This document shows positions 33,439-45,642 of a stretch of 59,688 bases of DNA, in pieces. The notes below the pieces were generated by a model. It saw nothing but the letters and a program-made list of their open reading frames with translations. It made no database searches and was not told the DNA's origin. Source of the DNA: Desulfobulbus elongatus DSM 2908 (GTDB lineage: Bacteria > Desulfobacterota > Desulfobulbia > Desulfobulbales > Desulfobulbaceae); the NCBI RefSeq assembly GCF_000621145.1, contig NZ_JHZB01000024.1:1-59688 (forward strand). Reading direction: 5' to 3'. A program made the position numbers and the translations under genes. Position 1 is the first letter of the stretch. Every line of letters begins with the position of its first letter.

Positions 33439-35583
33439 TCAGTCGAGGCGGAATTGCCGAATCAGTTCCAGGGCCCGTCGGTCGTCCACGGGCCGGGAAA
33501 ACATGAATCCCTGGGCCTTGTCGCAGTTGAGCGCCCGCAGCCGGTCGAGCTGCTCGCGGTTTTCCACCCCCTCGGCGATGACGGTCAAGCCCAGGCTGCG
33601 GGCCAGGGAGATGATCGATTGCACGATCTGGTCGTTTTCCCGGGTGTGGTCGAAACCGCTGATGAAGGAACGGTCGATCTTGAGATGATCGATCGGCATG
33701 CGGCGCAGATAGGAAAGGGAGGAATAGCCGGTGCCGAAATCGTCGATGGCGATCTGCACTCCGAGGCCGCGCAGCCGGTTGAGTTCGGTGACCGTGCGGC
33801 TGACATCGTGCATGAGCACCGATTCGGTGACCTCGATCTTGAGGCAGGAGGGCGTCAGCCGGTTCTGTTGCAGCATCTCGGCCACGTGCTCGACCAGGCC
33901 GGGTTTGACGAACTGGCGGCAGGAAACGTTGACGCTCATGGTCAGGTCGCGGGCGGCGATCAGGGATTCCTGCCACTTTTTCAGTTGACTGCAGGCCTCG
34001 CTGATCACCCATTTGCCCAGGTCGACGATCAGTCCCGTTTCCTCGGCCAGCGGGATGAAGCGGTCGGGCGGGATCATGCCGCGCAGGGGATGGTCCCAGC
34101 GGATCAGGGCCTCGAAGCCCACCAGCCGCTCGTCGGCCACATTGACGATGGGCTGATAATGAAGCGTGAGGTCGGCGCAGTTGTTCTTGGTCAGCAGCTC
34201 CCGCAGCTCGGCTTCGAGGTTGATCGACTCGACCAGTTCCTGGTGCATGCGCTTGTCGAACAGCACCATGCCCTTGCCCTGCTGCTTGGCCTTGTACATG
34301 GCGATGTCGGCGTCGCGGAGCACGTCCTCGGCCGAGGTGTAGCCGTCGATTCTGGGCACGATGCCGATGGAGGCGCCGGGGGTGACATCGTTGCCCAGCA
34401 GCGAGAAGGGGCGGCAGAGGATGGTGTGCATGCGCCGCGTCACCTTGCGCACCTCGGTGGCGGTGGAAAATTCTTCCAGGATGATGGCGAACTCGTCGCC
34501 CCCCAGGCGGGCCACGGTGTCGACGGCGCGGACGCAGCCCGACAGCCGCTTGCCGACCTCGATCAGCAACTGGTCGCCGGCCGCATGCCCCAGGTGGTCG
34601 TTGACCGCCTTGAATTTGTTGAGATCGATCATCAGCACCGCATAGAACAGTTCCGGCCGCCGCCGCGACCGTTCCAGGGCCCGTTCGAGCCGCTCGCCGA
34701 ACAGGGTGCGGTTGGGCAGGCCGGTGAGGGCGTCGTGGAAGGCCTGGTGGGTGATCTGGGCCTCGAACGATTTCCGTTCGGAAATGTCCTGATAGATGTA
34801 GATGATGCCGTTGATCGTCCCGCCGACCCGGATGGGAAAACCGATCATGTCCACCGGGATCAGGGTACCGTCGCGGTGGCGGCGGCCGGTCTCGCACTGG
34901 ACGGTTTCGCCGGCAAGGATCGCGTTGCGCAGGGTTTCGCATTCGGCCAGCAGTTCCTCGGGGACGATCAGGGCGCGCATGCCGAAGCCGATGATGTCCA
35001 CGGCCCGGTATCCGAACAGTTTCTCGAAGCCCCGGTTGCAGTTCACCACGTTGCGGCGGGTGTCGATGATGACGATGGCCTGGGGGGAATTGGCGAAAAG
35101 CTGCGAGAAATAGGCCCGTTGCACTTCGAGATCGGACTCGGTCCGCTTGCGGTCGGTGATGTCCATCACCGTGCCCTCGTAGTAGCTGACAAGGCCGTTG
35201 TCGCCGTACACGGCGCGGGCATTCTCGGTGATCCAGATCACCTCGCCGTCCTTTTTGCGCACCCTGGATTCAAAGCCGATCACCTTGTCGTCCCGCTCCA
35301 GCAGGCGGACAAACTCGTCGCGGCGCTTGGGCTCGACATAGAGCTGCCGCTTGATGTCCTTGAAATGCGCGACCAGGTCGTTGGTCGAGGTGAAGCCGTA
35401 AATCCTGGCCAGGGCCGGATTGACATCGAGGTAGCGACCGTCCGGCGTGGTGAGGAAAATCCCCTCCACCGCGTTGTCGAAAAGGTGCCGGTACACGGTT
35501 GCGGCATTCTGTCTCGTTGCGGCATCGTTGGTATGCATGCTGGATCGATATGTCGAGAGAACCTGAAGGGAGTATGTGTTCAT
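33439..35583 (-). CDS. PAS-PAS-GGDEF-EAL cyclic-di-GMP enzyme
   Basis: A cytoplasmic protein of about 714 residues with two PAS domains (LFDNAVEGIFLTTPDGRYLDV and LFANSPQAIVIIDTRRNVVNC), a diguanylate cyclase domain with intact RLGGDEFAI, and a phosphodiesterase domain with intact FEALIRWDHP, EVTESVL and [13 protein letters not shown]. Both activities could be functional, so net effect on c-di-GMP cannot be read from sequence. ATG 35583 is used because GGGGCGAG precedes it; ATG 35538 is an alternative. It is divergent from the hybrid kinase at 35999 and upstream of the MCP-like gene. Confidence 0.88.
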   Translation of the reverse strand: MNTYSLQVLSTYRSSMHTNDAATRQNAATVYRHLFDNAVEGIFLTTPDGRYLDVNPALARIYGFTSTNDLVAHFKDIKRQLYVEPKRRDEFVRLLERDDKVIGFESRVRKKDGEVIWITENARAVYGDNGLVSYYEGTVMDITDRKRTESDLEVQRAYFSQLFANSPQAIVIIDTRRNVVNCNRGFEKLFGYRAVDIIGFGMRALIVPEELLAECETLRNAILAGETVQCETGRRHRDGTLIPVDMIGFPIRVGGTINGIIYIYQDISERKSFEAQITHQAFHDALTGLPNRTLFGERLERALERSRRRPELFYAVLMIDLNKFKAVNDHLGHAAGDQLLIEVGKRLSGCVRAVDTVARLGGDEFAIILEEFSTATEVRKVTRRMHTILCRPFSLLGNDVTPGASIGIVPRIDGYTSAEDVLRDADIAMYKAKQQGKGMVLFDKRMHQELVESINLEAELRELLTKNNCADLTLHYQPIVNVADERLVGFEALIRWDHPLRGMIPPDRFIPLAEETGLIVDLGKWVISEACSQLKKWQESLIAARDLTMSVNVSCRQFVKPGLVEHVAEMLQQNRLTPSCLKIEVTESVLMHDVSRTVTELNRLRGLGVQIAIDDFGTGYSSLSYLRRMPIDHLKIDRSFISGFDHTRENDQIVQSIISLARSLGLTVIAEGVENREQLDRLRALNCDKAQGFMFSRPVDDRRALELIRQFRLD

Positions 35584-35998
35584 CTCGCCCCTGAAGCAAT
35601 TGTCGTACCACAATGTCCCTTTGGCGCCGGACCCCGCCGGAGTGACGCTCGGTCGGCGGCTTGGCAACCAAAGTCAAGAAGTCAGTGATTGCAACGGTTC
35701 TGGCAGCGCATTTCATTTTTGTTCGTAATGATTTTTTGTTATTACAAATGCGTATCCATGCCATGGCCGCCGGCCGGCCGCGGTATCGGTGCGGTCGGGA
35801 GTGGAACGGGGTGGGAGTGTGCGCAACCGAGCGGGGTATCCCGATAAAATTCCGGGATTGCCCGCAATGGATCGGGACGAAATAAGTCCTTGCATTGTTG
35901 CTTGGCCCGACTATTTTAGGCCATTTGCCGCTGGCGCGGTGGCCCAAGGGACGTGCGGATGCCCATCGCCGAGAGCACAACGGTCGGAGTTTGCCCGA
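35584..35998. other. Divergent intergenic region between GGDEF-EAL and hybrid kinase genes
   Basis: No gene is supported. An AT-rich patch at about 35697-35755 includes the small inverted pair GTAAT and ATTAC. TTGCAT at 35890 with TATTTT at 35912 (16-bp spacer) is a weak candidate promoter for the kinase gene. No sigma-54-type site was found. Confidence 0.45.
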
Positions 35999-38926
35999 GT
36001 GAATGGTTTGAAGAACGAAATCGCCAGGTTCTCCCCCCTGCTCGACTCCGCCTCCCCGGGAGACGGCAGGCAGTGCCGACTCCATTTCCTCCGGACCGAT
36101 GTCCGGATACTGGTGCTCCTGCTCAGCGTGGGGGTGGGCTTCAATCTGCTCTGGCTGCGGGCCGATCACCTGTTTCTGCGGGGCACCGCCGCCTTTCCCT
36201 GGATTCTCGGCCTGCGGTTTGCGCTGATCGGCCTGTCGCTGTGGACCATCGCGGTTGTCCGGCGGACCGACGATCCCGCCCGATTCGACCGCTGGTCCTT
36301 TCTCTGGGCGATCGCCTGCGCCATCGCCGGTAACCTGATCACCCTTTCCCGGCCCGAGACCTATATCGGACATGTAATCGTCGAACCGGTGGTCATCATC
36401 GGCCTGTACGCCCTCCAGCCGAGCCGGGCCCTGTTGCGGGCCGTGCCGCCCCTGCTGTTCAGCCTGGGCAGCCTGACCATATTCTTTGCCAAGAAAGTGG
36501 CCGTGGGGTCTATGACGTCCCTGTCGGTGGTGAGCGCCTACAGCTTCGCCAACCTGATCGGCTGGGTGGTCTCCACCAACTGGCAGCGCTCCCGCCGGGA
36601 ATCCTTTTGCGCCAACCGGCTGCTGGCGCAATGGTATCGGCAGGCCGAGGAAGGATGGCTCGCCGCCGAGGCCTCGGAACGGAACTTGGAGAGGATCATC
36701 GACGCCTCGCCCAGCATGCTGTTCGTGGTGGATACCCAACAGCGCATCACCCGGGTCAACCAGACCTTTGTCGACTGCCTCGGCATCACCCGGCGGCAAG
36801 CGCTCGGCCGCCGCTGCTGCGAACTGCTCTGCGGTACCGCCCTGTCCCCTGACACGGATTTCCTGCACGACCTTCTCAACCAGGAGAAACCGTGCACCCG
36901 CGAGACGCGGTTTCTTCCCTTCGGCAGCGACTGCCGGATCATGGCGGCGCCGCTGTTTGACCGGGTCGGCCTCCCCGAAGCCACCGTCTTCATTGTCCAG
37001 GATATCACCGAGGAAAAGCGCGCCGAACGGGAGTTGCGGGCAACGCGGGAAATGTACCGTTCCCTGGTGCGCGACAGCCACGGCATCATCTACACCATCC
37101 GGCCCGACGGGGTGGTGACCTATGTGTCGCCCAGCTTCACCAGACTGCTCGGCTATGCGCCCGAGTTCATTGTCGGCAAGCATTTCCGGGTGATCGTCCA
37201 TCCGGAGGACGTGCCGGCATGCGCGGCCTTTCAGCGGAAACTGCTGACGGACGCCGAGGTTGCCGGCGGCATCGAGAATCGCGTCATCCATCGGGACGGC
37301 TCCGTCCGCTGGCACTTTTCCAGTCTGAATCCCTGCCACAACGAAGCCGGTTCCATCGAATGGTTCGTCGGCAACGCCATCGACATCACCGAACTCAAGC
37401 GGTACCAGGTCGAACTGGACGCGGCCCGCGAGGCGGCGGAAAAGGCGAACAAGGCCAAATCCGAGTTTTTGGCCATGATCAGCCACGAGATCCGCACGCC
37501 GCTGAATGCGATGGTCGGCTTCAGCGCCCTGGCGCGGCAGACAACCGATGTCGCCCGGCTGAAGGAATACGTCGACATCCTCGACCAGTCCTCCCGGTTG
37601 CTGATGGATCTGGTCAACAATATCCTCGACACGTCCAAGGCCGAGGCCGGCCAGCTCCATCTCGAGAGCATTCCGTTCAACTTGCCGGACGCCATCGACC
37701 TGCTGCATTGGCAGTACGCGCCGATCGCCGCCCGCAAGCAGCTCGCTTTCCTGGTGCACAGGGAGGCCAGTGTGCCGGCCTGGGTCAGTGGCGATCCCAT
37801 CCGCTTCCGCCAGGTCGTGGCCAACCTGCTCAGCAACGCCATCAAGTTCACCGAAACCGGGGAGGTGTGCCTGACCGTGCGGGGGGCGGGGCCGGCGGAG
37901 CAGGAGGGCGGCCTGATGGTCCGCCTGGAGGTCAGGGACACCGGCATCGGCATCGACGAGTCCGGTCATGAACTGCTGTTTCAGCCCTTTCTGCAGCTCG
38001 ATCCGGGCACGGCCCGCAAATATGGCGGCAGCGGGCTGGGGCTGGCGATCGTCCGGCGGCTGGTGGAACTGATGCACGGCCGCATCGAGGTGGCCAGCCG
38101 GTTCGGCCGGGGCAGCTGCTTCACGGTGGAACTCCCCTTCCTGCCGGCCGTGCCGCCGCAGGGCCGGGAAGTCGAGGTCGCATCGGTGGGGTCGCTCGCC
38201 CTGCTGGTGGTGGAAGACAATGTCTACAACCGGCTCCACCTCCGCGATACGCTCCGGCTGTGGGGGCATGCGGTCACCGAGGCGGCAACGGCCCGACACG
38301 CCCTGGATCTGCTGAGCCGGCACCGCTATGACGCCGTGGTGCTCGACATCCGGATGCCGGATATGGACGGAATCGAGCTGACCCGCCGCCTGCGGGAGGA
38401 GGAACGGTCGTCGCACCGGGAGCGGACGCCGGTCGTCGCCTTCACCGCCGATACCGAGACGACGACCACGGAGCGGTGCCTGGCGGCCGGCATGCAGGCC
38501 GTCCTGTTCAAGCCGCTCGATCCCCGGCTGCTCGCGCGCAGCCTGGAGACCCATTGCCGCAAACCGGAGCCGCCCCAAGGGCTGCCGGCTACCCCGGAGG
38601 AAGGATCCCCGCCGGCGCCGGCCGACAACGTGCGTGCCGGTCTCGGTCCCGATCCGGTGCGGATGAACATGTATCTCGGCCTGCTCCGCGAAGACATGGT
38701 CCGGGAACTCGACCGCCTCGACCGGGCGCTCCTGGCCGAGGACCGCGATCTCTGCCAGGCGGTGGCCCACAGCCTGAAGGGTCTTTGCGGCTCACTGCAG
38801 GACAAGCGCCCGGCCGAACTCGCCGCGAGTCTGTACGTTCAAGCGCCGTTTCTTCCGTTTTCGGAACTCCGCGCCCTGGTGGCGCGATTGCGGGCCGCCG
38901 GCCGCTGCGCCGAAGCCGGCGTCTGA
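35999..38926 (+). CDS. Membrane hybrid histidine kinase with PAS, REC and HPt domains
   Basis: A sensor of about 975 residues. Several hydrophobic segments (about 35-215) form an integral membrane sensor. Two PAS domains follow (IDASPSMLFVVDTQQRITRV; TIRPDGVVTYVSPSFTRLLGY). The kinase core has the phosphoacceptor His in EFLAMISHEIRTPLNAMVG, N-box NLLSNAIKFTE and G-boxes DTGIGIDES and GGSGLGLAI. A receiver domain (VVLDIRMPDMDG) and an HPt domain (AVAHSLKGLCGSL) complete a phosphorelay. GTG 35999 is chosen because GGAG lies 9 bp upstream and earlier frame sequence has no family character. The sigma-54 activator starts 14 bp later and is the probable phosphorelay target. Confidence 0.87.
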   Translation: MNGLKNEIARFSPLLDSASPGDGRQCRLHFLRTDVRILVLLLSVGVGFNLLWLRADHLFLRGTAAFPWILGLRFALIGLSLWTIAVVRRTDDPARFDRWSFLWAIACAIAGNLITLSRPETYIGHVIVEPVVIIGLYALQPSRALLRAVPPLLFSLGSLTIFFAKKVAVGSMTSLSVVSAYSFANLIGWVVSTNWQRSRRESFCANRLLAQWYRQAEEGWLAAEASERNLERIIDASPSMLFVVDTQQRITRVNQTFVDCLGITRRQALGRRCCELLCGTALSPDTDFLHDLLNQEKPCTRETRFLPFGSDCRIMAAPLFDRVGLPEATVFIVQDITEEKRAERELRATREMYRSLVRDSHGIIYTIRPDGVVTYVSPSFTRLLGYAPEFIVGKHFRVIVHPEDVPACAAFQRKLLTDAEVAGGIENRVIHRDGSVRWHFSSLNPCHNEAGSIEWFVGNAIDITELKRYQVELDAAREAAEKANKAKSEFLAMISHEIRTPLNAMVGFSALARQTTDVARLKEYVDILDQSSRLLMDLVNNILDTSKAEAGQLHLESIPFNLPDAIDLLHWQYAPIAARKQLAFLVHREASVPAWVSGDPIRFRQVVANLLSNAIKFTETGEVCLTVRGAGPAEQEGGLMVRLEVRDTGIGIDESGHELLFQPFLQLDPGTARKYGGSGLGLAIVRRLVELMHGRIEVASRFGRGSCFTVELPFLPAVPPQGREVEVASVGSLALLVVEDNVYNRLHLRDTLRLWGHAVTEAATARHALDLLSRHRYDAVVLDIRMPDMDGIELTRRLREEERSSHRERTPVVAFTADTETTTTERCLAAGMQAVLFKPLDPRLLARSLETHCRKPEPPQGLPATPEEGSPPAPADNVRAGLGPDPVRMNMYLGLLREDMVRELDRLDRALLAEDRDLCQAVAHSLKGLCGSLQDKRPAELAASLYVQAPFLPFSELRALVARLRAAGRCAEAGV

Positions 38927-38940
38927 CGGGGAGGATCACC

Positions 38941-40299
<1,359 letters not shown>

Positions 40300-40310
40300 G
40301 GTTTGGATTT

Positions 40311-40345
40311 TGTCCGGATTTGGACATGGTGTCCTTCTATGGACA
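40311..40345 (+). promoter_or_regulatory. Tandem upstream activator sites for the sigma-54 regulator
   Basis: Two 16-bp inverted repeats of the form TGTCC-N6-GGACA lie at 40311-40326 and 40330-40345, 19 bp apart start to start. Their order (activator gene, repeats, -24/-12 promoter) and the 50-bp distance to the promoter are what an enhancer for an NtrC-type protein would show. Confidence 0.75.
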
Positions 40346-40395
40346 ACTTCCGCTGCCCCTGCTTATCAATGATCCGGAATCATTGTTTATTTTAT

Positions 40396-40411
40396 CGGCA
40401 CGCTTTCTGCT
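40396..40411 (+). promoter_or_regulatory. Sigma-54 (-24/-12) promoter
   Basis: CGGCACGCTTTCTGCT matches the consensus TGGCACG-N4-TTGCW with two changes. The invariant GG (40397-40398) and GC (40409-40410) are 12 bp apart as required. It would drive the GGDEF-EAL, MCP and kinase genes starting at 40698, with a start point near 40422. Confidence 0.75.
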
Positions 40412-40697
40412 ATACGGGTACGATTATTCGTTTTTGTCGGCGGTCTTGTCCGCAACGGCACAGGGCGGCCGAATGTTCCGAGGGGAGGGCAAGGGTGTGA
40501 TGCATGCCGGTAGCGGACCAGGGGGACAGAGCGGCACGGGTACGCGGCCGGCCGATGCCGACCGTTCTCCCGGCGTCCCTGCCGCCGCGTTCGGCGCGGT
40601 TGGACGCGGCGTTGACGTGAACCGGCAAGCCGCTGCCCCCGGCCGTTCCGCCGTTGCCGGCATTTTCCCCGCCTGCCCGTACTGACGGATTCCGCCG
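40412..40697 (+). other. Long 5' leader of the sigma-54-driven operon
   Basis: About 275 bases lie between the inferred start point and the next ATG. No frame in it looks like a known protein and I saw no riboswitch that I could name. A C-di-GMP-binding aptamer was considered because of the downstream genes, but its conserved core is not evident. Confidence 0.4.
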
Positions 40698-43583
40698 ATG
40701 TCGATCCTGCCCCGGCGTTGGTCCATCAAATACCACCTGGCCGGCGTTTTTTCCGCGGCCGTCGCAATGACCCTCATCGTGTCCGGCGCGGTCATTTACG
40801 CCCTTGTTGCCGACATGGTGCAGCGCACCATGATGGACAAGCTGGCCATCGCCACCACCTCGGTCAGGGATGTCGTCGAACACGCCGCCGCCATGGCGGT
40901 CCGCAACCACCTGCGGACGCTGGCCGAGGTCAACCTCGCCTTGCTGGACGGCCTGGAACAACAGGTGCGGTCGGGCCGGCTCGACGCCGCCGAGGCACGG
41001 ACGCGGGGCGAGGAACTGCTGCTCCGGCAGTCCGGCGGTGGCGGCCATGTCGTCGTCTCCGCCCTGTCGAGCCGGGGCATCGTGCAGGTCCATCCCGAAC
41101 CGGCCCTTCGGCGGGCCGATCTGTCGGCACACCGGGTCGTCCGGCAGCAGATGCTGCGGAAAAACGGCTATCTCGAAGACGAATGGCAGGACGCGGGCGA
41201 CCCCCGGCCCCGGCCGAGAGCCCTGTACATGCTGCATTTCGCCCCGTGGGACTGGATCGTTTCGGTCTCGTGCGACCGGCAGGACCTGGGCTTTCTGGTC
41301 AACGACCTCCGCCTGGGCCTGAAATCGCACCGGTTCGGCGAAACCGGCTACGCCTTCATCGTCAGCACCGGCGGCGAGCTTCTCCTGCACCCCTGGCTCA
41401 AGGGCAATGTCCGCACCTTTGAGAACGAGATGATCACGTCGGTGTTCGCGCGCATTGTCGCGCTGAAAAAAGGCGCGTTCTTTTATGAGTGGGAGGATCA
41501 GGAAACCAGCGAGCGCAAGAAAAAAATAGTCTTCTTCGACTACATCCCCGCCCTGCAGTGGATCGTGGCCTCGACGGTCTACGTCGATGAAATGCTCGCG
41601 CCCCTGGTCAGGCTCGGCTGGATCATCTGCCTGACGGTCGCGGGTGCCCTGGTCTGCACGGTCTGGTTGAGTCTCTCCCTCGGCTCGATGATCACCGCCC
41701 CCCTTTCCCGCCTGACCCGGCAGATGCAAGGCGCCACCGAGGACAGAGTCGATGTGGTCGCCGACGAGCAAGCCCTGGGCGAAATCGGTCTTCTCGGTCG
41801 CCACTTCAACGCCCACCTCGACCGGCTCCGGCAATCGAATCTCAAGGTGCTCGCCGAGATCAGGGAGCGGATCCAGACCGAGCAGCAGTTGCTCATCTAC
41901 CGCCAGGCGGTCGAGCATGCCCTGGAGGGGATCGTCATCACCGACGCGGATGCGAACATTCTCGCCGTCAATCGCGCCTTCACCGAAATCACCGGCTATG
42001 CCGCCGACGAGGTCCGGGGGAGCAACTGCCGGGTGTTGCAGTCGGGGCGGCATGGCCGGGAGTTCTACGAGTACCTTTGGCAGGCCCTGCTGGACAAGGG
42101 GCGGTGGACCGGCGAGATGTGGAACCGGCGCAAGTCGGGCGAGGTGTATCCACAGGTTCTCAGCATCAGTGCCATCGACGATCAGGCGGGGGGGCGCAGC
42201 CATTACGTGGGCGTTTTTCACGACGTCACCGAGATGAAACGGCAGGAGGAGCACATCGCCCACCAGGCCTATCACGACGCCCTCACCGGCTTGCCCAACC
42301 GCCTGCTGGCCTTTGACCGGATCAAGGTCTCCATCGCCCATGTCAAGCGGGGCGGCACCAAGCTGGCGGTGCTGTTCCTGGATCTCGACAATTTCAAGAA
42401 CGTGAACGACACGCTGGGCCACGAGTGGGGCGACAGGCTTCTTTTGCAGGTGGCCAACCGCCTGGCGGCGAACCTGCGGGAGGAAGACACCGTGGCCCGC
42501 CTGGGAGGCGACGAGTTCCTCGTCCTGGTGGCCGCGGTGGCCTCGGAGTCGGTGGTGATCGAGCTGGTCAAGCGGCTGCTCCACAGTTTCGCCCTGCCGT
42601 TCACCGTTGCCGGCAGCGACCTGTTCGTCACCGTGAGCATAGGGGTGGCGTTCTATCCCGATGACGGCGGCGACCCCGGCACCCTGACCAAGCATGCCGA
42701 CATCGCCATGTATCAGGCCAAGGCCCGGGGCAAAAACAACTACTGCCTGTTCACCTCCGAACTGAGCGAGCGCATCTCCACGCGGCAGCAGATGGAACAC
42801 GATCTCCGCCAGGCCGTGCTGGACCGGGAGTTCATCGTGTTCTTCCAGCCGAAATGCAACCCCTCCGCCAACACGGTCGTCGGGGCCGAGGCCCTGGTGC
42901 GCTGGCGGAAAAAGGACGGCAGCATCGTCAACCCGAACGAATTCATTCCCCTGGCGGAGGAGACCGGCCTGATCGTTCCCCTGGGCGAACAGATCCTGGA
43001 ATACGCCTGCCAGGTGCTCAACGCCCTCGGCGCCCGCGGGCGCGCGGATCTCACCATCGCGGTCAACCTGTCGCCGCTCCAATTCATCCAGGGCAACCTG
43101 GTGGAGCGGATTGCCGCCATGCTGCTGAAATACGGAATCGCGGGATCGCGGCTCGAACTGGAAATCACCGAGACCGCCATGATGACCAACCTGGCGAACA
43201 CGGTGAAAACCCTCAACAGATTGGTGCAGATCGGCATCGGCATCGCCATCGACGATTTCGGCACCGGCTATTCCTCGCTCTCCTATCTCAAGCGGTTCCC
43301 GATCCGGACCTTGAAGATAGACCGCTCCTTCATCCGCGACCTGCCGGACGATCCCAGCGACGCCCAGTTGGTGGAGACGATCATGCTCATGGCGCACAAT
43401 CTCGGCATCGACGTGGTGGCCGAGGGGGTCGAGTCCGAGGCGCAGCTCGAATGGCTCAGGCGGTACCGCTGCGAACAGATCCAGGGGTATGTCTACAGCG
43501 GGCCGTTGCCGGTCGACGATTTTCTCGCCTTTGTCGACACCGGTCCGGTTCCCGGGGCGGGGGAAGAAACTGGAAGGATGTGA
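40698..43583 (+). CDS. Membrane Cache-HAMP-PAS-GGDEF-EAL protein
   Basis: A 961-residue membrane c-di-GMP enzyme. A first membrane helix (about 12-36) and a second (about 298-325) flank a double-Cache-like periplasmic sensor ([24 protein letters not shown] is diagnostic). A HAMP region, a PAS domain ([21 protein letters not shown]), an intact cyclase motif [10 protein letters not shown] and an intact EAL domain ([33 protein letters not shown]) follow. Both catalytic domains look competent. The gene is first behind a sigma-54 promoter and is followed 43 bp later by an MCP, suggesting a shared chemical signal for motility and biofilm control. Confidence 0.9.
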   Translation: MSILPRRWSIKYHLAGVFSAAVAMTLIVSGAVIYALVADMVQRTMMDKLAIATTSVRDVVEHAAAMAVRNHLRTLAEVNLALLDGLEQQVRSGRLDAAEARTRGEELLLRQSGGGGHVVVSALSSRGIVQVHPEPALRRADLSAHRVVRQQMLRKNGYLEDEWQDAGDPRPRPRALYMLHFAPWDWIVSVSCDRQDLGFLVNDLRLGLKSHRFGETGYAFIVSTGGELLLHPWLKGNVRTFENEMITSVFARIVALKKGAFFYEWEDQETSERKKKIVFFDYIPALQWIVASTVYVDEMLAPLVRLGWIICLTVAGALVCTVWLSLSLGSMITAPLSRLTRQMQGATEDRVDVVADEQALGEIGLLGRHFNAHLDRLRQSNLKVLAEIRERIQTEQQLLIYRQAVEHALEGIVITDADANILAVNRAFTEITGYAADEVRGSNCRVLQSGRHGREFYEYLWQALLDKGRWTGEMWNRRKSGEVYPQVLSISAIDDQAGGRSHYVGVFHDVTEMKRQEEHIAHQAYHDALTGLPNRLLAFDRIKVSIAHVKRGGTKLAVLFLDLDNFKNVNDTLGHEWGDRLLLQVANRLAANLREEDTVARLGGDEFLVLVAAVASESVVIELVKRLLHSFALPFTVAGSDLFVTVSIGVAFYPDDGGDPGTLTKHADIAMYQAKARGKNNYCLFTSELSERISTRQQMEHDLRQAVLDREFIVFFQPKCNPSANTVVGAEALVRWRKKDGSIVNPNEFIPLAEETGLIVPLGEQILEYACQVLNALGARGRADLTIAVNLSPLQFIQGNLVERIAAMLLKYGIAGSRLELEITETAMMTNLANTVKTLNRLVQIGIGIAIDDFGTGYSSLSYLKRFPIRTLKIDRSFIRDLPDDPSDAQLVETIMLMAHNLGIDVVAEGVESEAQLEWLRRYRCEQIQGYVYSGPLPVDDFLAFVDTGPVPGAGEETGRM

Positions 43584-43626
43584 GACGTGCAGTGAACGCA
43601 GGAATAAACACGAACAAGGAGGAACA

Positions 43627-45624
43627 ATGAACATTCGATCGATTGGTTTTCGGCTGATTGCAGGTGGGTGTCTTGCGGTTGTTATTCCACTCATGGTGGT
43701 GGGTTTCCTGGCGGTCTCCAAATCGGCCACCGCCCTGACCGCCATTTCCCGCGACAATGCCGCGTCCCAGGCGGAAAAACTGGCGCTGGTCATCTCCTCG
43801 ACCCTCGACGCCCAGGCAAAAACCGCCTCCGCCCACGCCGTCGACACCAATGTCCGGCTGATCGGGCAGAAGGTGAAGGAGTTGGGCCTGAGCGGCGCGG
43901 CCGCGGACATCGCCACCCTGCGGCAGCAGATGAAGGCCAAGTTCAAGCAGTTGGACGAGAGCTATCTCGGCATATTCGTCACCGATGACAAGGGCTACAT
44001 GTACACCGGCGAACTGGCGGGCGGCGAGGAGTACAAGGGCGTCAACCTGGCGGACATGGCGTATTTCCAGAAGGCCAAGAGCAGCGGCAAGGCGGTGATC
44101 GGCGACATCGTCTTCTCCAAGGTGACCGGCGATGTCATCTACGTCCTCTGCGCGCCCATCTTTTCCTATGCCGGCGAGTTCCTCGGGGTTTTCGGCCTGT
44201 CGCTCAAGGCACAGCCGCTGATCAGCCACGTGTCGTCGGTGAAGGTCGGTTCCACCGGCTACGCCTTCATGTGCGACCAGAACGGCCTCATCATCGCCCA
44301 TCCCAAGAAGGAGTTGGAGCAGAAGCTGGATCTCAAGACCCTGGCCGGCATGGAGGCCATTACCAGGGAGATGGTGGCCGGCGGCAAGGGCGCCCAGGAT
44401 TACGTGTTCACCGGCGTGCCGAAGATCGCGGGATACGCCCCGGTCGCCATCAAGGGGTGGAGCATCGCGGTGACCCAGGATGCGGCCGAGTTCCTGGCCT
44501 CGACCCGTTCCATCCGCACCTCCATCCTGCTGATCACCCTGGTCACGGTGGCCCTGGTCTGCGGCGGGGTGCTCCTGTTCTCCCGCAGCATCACCGTGCC
44601 GCTGAAACGGGCGGTGGCCGGGCTGGAGGACATCGCCGAGGGGGAGGGCGACCTGACCATGCGGTTGCGCGTCAACTCCAGGGACGAGATCGGCGAGCTG
44701 GCGCGCTGGTTCAACCTCTTCATCGAGAAACTCCAGGACATCGTGGGCAGGATTGCCGAGAACACCCGCTCCATCGACGCCTCCTCCAACGACCTGGCCA
44801 AGGTGGCGGCCGATCTCTCCACCAATTCCGAGGATACGTCCCGGCGGGCCGACAGCGTGGCCGCCGCCGCCGAGGAGATGACCGTCAACCTCAACAACGT
44901 GGCCGCCGCCATGGAACAGTCGACCACCAACACCTCCATGGTGGCGAGCGCCGCCGAGGAGATGACGGCGACCATCAGCGAGATCGCCGACAATGCCCAG
45001 AAGGCGCACGCCATTTCCCTGGCCGCCGTGGAACAGGCCAATTCGACCTCGGCTAAGATGGCGGAGCTGGGCAGGGCGGCCCAGGCGATCGGCAGGGTCA
45101 CCGAGGCGATCACCGAGATCTCCGAACAGACCAACCTGCTGGCGCTCAATGCCACCATCGAGGCCGCCAGGGCCGGGGAGGCCGGCAAGGGGTTTGCCGT
45201 GGTGGCCAACGAGATCAAGGAACTGGCCAAGCAGACCGCCGCCGCCACCCTCGACATCAAGAATCAGATCGGGGAGATGCAGTCGACCACCGGCACCACG
45301 GTCGAGGAAATCAAGCACATCTCGCAGGTCATTCACAATATCAACGAGATCGTCACCGTGATCTCGACTGCGGTCGACGAACAGAGTTCGGCAACGCAGG
45401 AAATCGCCAATAACATTGCCCAGGCATCGCAGGGCATGAGCGAGGTGAACGAAAACGTCAGCCAGAGTTCGGCGGTGGCGGCCTCGATCACCAAGGACAT
45501 CACCACGGTCAACACGGCCTCCAGCGAGATTTCCGCGAGCAGCCAACTGGTGAAGACCAGTGCCGCGGATCTGCAAAAGCTGGCGGCGACCTTGAAGGAG
45601 ATCGTCGATGGGTTCAAGATCTGA
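43627..45624 (+). CDS. Methyl-accepting chemotaxis protein
   Basis: A 665-residue transmembrane receptor. A first helix at about 8-31 and a second at about 300-322 bound a periplasmic Cache domain ([44 protein letters not shown]). A HAMP domain ([27 protein letters not shown]) leads to a long signalling coiled coil with the tip [37 protein letters not shown]. The ATG has a strong AAGGAGG. No CheB/CheR tether pentapeptide is seen at the C-terminus. It shares the operon and a similar Cache sensor with the upstream GGDEF-EAL protein. Confidence 0.93.
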   Translation: MNIRSIGFRLIAGGCLAVVIPLMVVGFLAVSKSATALTAISRDNAASQAEKLALVISSTLDAQAKTASAHAVDTNVRLIGQKVKELGLSGAAADIATLRQQMKAKFKQLDESYLGIFVTDDKGYMYTGELAGGEEYKGVNLADMAYFQKAKSSGKAVIGDIVFSKVTGDVIYVLCAPIFSYAGEFLGVFGLSLKAQPLISHVSSVKVGSTGYAFMCDQNGLIIAHPKKELEQKLDLKTLAGMEAITREMVAGGKGAQDYVFTGVPKIAGYAPVAIKGWSIAVTQDAAEFLASTRSIRTSILLITLVTVALVCGGVLLFSRSITVPLKRAVAGLEDIAEGEGDLTMRLRVNSRDEIGELARWFNLFIEKLQDIVGRIAENTRSIDASSNDLAKVAADLSTNSEDTSRRADSVAAAAEEMTVNLNNVAAAMEQSTTNTSMVASAAEEMTATISEIADNAQKAHAISLAAVEQANSTSAKMAELGRAAQAIGRVTEAITEISEQTNLLALNATIEAARAGEAGKGFAVVANEIKELAKQTAAATLDIKNQIGEMQSTTGTTVEEIKHISQVIHNINEIVTVISTAVDEQSSATQEIANNIAQASQGMSEVNENVSQSSAVAASITKDITTVNTASSEISASSQLVKTSAADLQKLAATLKEIVDGFKI

Positions 45625-45642
45625 CGCATCGGGGTTTTGCCG

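Noticed and set aside
40412-40697. A c-di-GMP riboswitch in the leader before the GGDEF-EAL gene
   Set aside because: The conserved GEMM core is not apparent; the idea came only from the downstream genes.
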